A stretch of 21,834 bases of DNA. Source: an uncultured Collinsella sp. Lineage in GTDB: Bacteria; Actinomycetota; Coriobacteriia; Coriobacteriales; Coriobacteriaceae. The DNA is taken from contig CAAEEX010000124.1 in assembly GCA_900755005.1 (NCBI GenBank), positions 1 through 21,834 of the forward strand. The letters are read 5' to 3'. The notes under the pieces are model-generated. The model did not search any database. It was not told the origin of the DNA and saw nothing but the letters and a program-made list of their open reading frames with translations. How positions within the stretch are numbered: the stretch's first letter is position 1; each line of letters opens with the position of its first letter. A program made the position numbers and the translations under genes. Below, piece after piece: positions 20,333 through 21,834 of this stretch.

Positions 20333-21834
20333 TCACGCTCCTTGGGCGGCAAGTGCCGCGGTCAGGACGATGCCGGCGATCTTGGCTGCCTTGACGTCGT
20401 GTTTGTCGTAATCCTCCAAGGCCACCGAGATGGCGACCGTGGGTGAATCGTAAGGTGCGAAGCCGACGAACATCGAGTTGACGTTGGTGCCGCCGATCTC
20501 GGCCGATCCGGTCTTGCCGGCGACCTTGACGCCCGGAATCTGGGCATCGGTGCCGGTGCCGGACTGGACAACCGCGAGCATGGCCTGCTTGACCTGATCG
20601 GCCGTGGTGGCGCTGACGGCCTGGCCGAGCGAGCGGGATTGCGTGGTCTTGACCACGGTTCCGTCGGGGGCGAGCACCTGGGCCACGAAGAACGGGTCCA
20701 TGACCACGCCGCTGTTGGCGATGGCCGCCGCTATCACGCAGTTTTGCATGACGGTGGTCTGCGGACCTGGCGTGTGGTCCATGCCGACAGGCTGGCCGGC
20801 GCCTGCCCAGGCGGTCTCCCACTCGGTCATGAGCGAGGGGTCGGCCATGATGGAGGCCGCGGTGGTCAGGTCCTGACCGAGCTTTTGGCCGTAACCAAAG
20901 GCGTTGGCAAACTGGACGAGCGAGCTGGCGCCGATCTCGTTGGCCACCTGGCCAAAGACGACGTTGGACGACACTGCAAAGGCCTGTTGCAGGCTGATGG
21001 TACCGTAGCTCTCGTTGGCGTAATTGGTGACCGGCGCGTTGCCGATATCCATGGAGCCGGGCGCCTGGTACGTGCTGGTAAGGCTGGCGGTGCCGGTTTC
21101 GAGCGCCGCGGAGAGTGTGACGACCTTAAAGGTCGAGCCCGGGGTATAGAGAGCGTCCATGGCGCGGTCGTACATGGAGCCGTCCTCGCCACCGCCCGAC
21201 TGCATCAGGGCATCGATGTTGGTGTTGTCATAGGTGGGCGAGCTTGCGCATGCGAGGACCGCGCCGGTGCGCGGATCCATAACCACCACGGCACCCTTAA
21301 AGCCCTTGAGTGCCTGCTCGGCAGCCGTCTGGATACGCGAGTCAATGGTGAGCTTGGCGGTGTTGCCCGGCTGGGTCTGGCCCGCGAGCGACGCGATGGC
21401 GTTGTTCCAGCTGGAGTAATCCTTGGAGCCGGTGAGCGTGTCGTTCATGACGCTCTCGATGGCGGTGGTGCCATACTGCTGGCTCACGTAGCCAACCACG
21501 TGCGCTGCCAGGTTGCCGTTGGGGTAGGAGCGTACGTAGGTGCCGTCCTCCTGCTGCAGCGACTCGGCCAGCGTCACGCCGTCGGACGTGATGATGGAAC
21601 CGCGCTGGATGTACCTGGAGCGGGCGATGGTGTGGTTGTTGGTCGGCATGTCCTGATAGTCCTTGGCCTTAATGACCTGGACATAGGTGAGGTTGCCGAT
21701 AAGGATGGCGAACAGCGCCGTAAAGGCGAGCACCGCACGGGTTAGACGGTTGGCGAGCGCAACGCGGCCGAGCACGCCGGATTCAGGCGTGTCGAGCAGG
21801 CGACGGCGCATGCGCGAGCCGACGGAATGGCTGG
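20333..21834 (-). CDS. pbpA: Penicillin-binding protein, PbpA/FtsI type, 5' end off window
   Basis: A class B transpeptidase that cross-links peptidoglycan outside the membrane. From the in-frame ATG at 21811 it reads 492 residues: a basic N-terminus, a membrane anchor at about 24-46 (ending IGNLTYVQV), a short dimerisation region, and the transpeptidase domain. Its catalytic motifs are STFK (226-229, nucleophile Ser226), SSN (281-283) and KTG (433-435), all intact. The ATG at 21811 has no ribosome-binding site in the 23 nt available, and the frame stays open to the window edge, so the true start may lie upstream. A short PBP followed by a PASTA kinase is the standard actinobacterial order (rodA-pbpA-pknB), so a rodA/ftsW gene is expected just beyond the edge. 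Confidence 0.93.
   Translation of the reverse strand, partial: SHSVGSRMRRRLLDTPESGVLGRVALANRLTRAVLAFTALFAILIGNLTYVQVIKAKDYQDMPTNNHTIARSRYIQRGSIITSDGVTLAESLQQEDGTYVRSYPNGNLAAHVVGYVSQQYGTTAIESVMNDTLTGSKDYSSWNNAIASLAGQTQPGNTAKLTIDSRIQTAAEQALKGFKGAVVVMDPRTGAVLACASSPTYDNTNIDALMQSGGGEDGSMYDRAMDALYTPGSTFKVVTLSAALETGTASLTSTYQAPGSMDIGNAPVTNYANESYGTISLQQAFAVSSNVVFGQVANEIGASSLVQFANAFGYGQKLGQDLTTAASIMADPSLMTEWETAWAGAGQPVGMDHTPGPQTTVMQNCVIAAAIANSGVVMDPFFVAQVLAPDGTVVKTTQSRSLGQAVSATTADQVKQAMLAVVQSGTGTDAQIPGVKVAGKTGSAEIGGTNVNSMFVGFAPYDSPTVAISVALEDYDKHDVKAAKIAGIVLTAALAAQGA

Overview
The window looks like chromosome of a gut Coriobacteriia, most likely Collinsella. This is inferred from the GC-rich coding sequence, a PASTA-domain serine/threonine kinase next to a penicillin-binding protein, a mannose-family PTS with its DUF956 partner, anaerobic Fe-S/flavin enzymes, and many small palindromic intergenic repeats. 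No database search was possible, so the genus is an inference.

Layout. (1) 1-2619: the terminator of an off-window gene, a short repeat, then a stand-alone aconitase-family hydratase (YbhJ type). (2) 2634-3838: a hairpin with a 23-bp perfect stem and a small membrane-anchored protein gene on the minus strand, bracketed by two related ~68-bp repeats. (3) 3839-6795: clpB with a structured leader and a strong terminator, then a 64-residue Pro/Ala-rich protein. (4) 6820-8601: a palindromic repeat, then a 500-residue single-pass membrane protein with an acidic cytoplasmic part. (5) 8670-13371: a divergent redox locus. A nine-helix DUF5692-type membrane protein and a TetR regulator lie on the minus strand. 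A 925-residue Fe-S/FAD oxidoreductase lies on the plus strand. Between them are two matching palindromes that look like the TetR operators. (6) 13560-13988: hypA with a TTG start. (7) 14326-17608: a mannose-family PTS operon (EIIAB, EIIC, EIID), then a terminator hairpin and DUF956/ManO. (8) 17618-18200: a second copy of the palindromic repeat, tRNA-Arg(CCU), and a tandem array of copies of that tRNA's 3' end. (9) 18251-21834: pknB and a 5'-truncated pbpA on the minus strand, belonging to a cell-division/peptidoglycan operon that continues off the right edge.

The most unusual structure is the array at 17797-18119. The last ~23 nt of tRNA-Arg(CCU) recur twice more at a 128/129-bp period. Each of the first two units also holds a near-perfect antisense copy of the tRNA's variable/T-arm region and a GC-rich hairpin. 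The second most interesting item is the palindromic repeat family seen at 6820-6886 and 17618-17684, whose inner arms have changed in concert, so pairing was kept while the sequence changed. The DUF5692/TetR/flavoprotein locus is the best candidate for an uncharacterised biochemical system.
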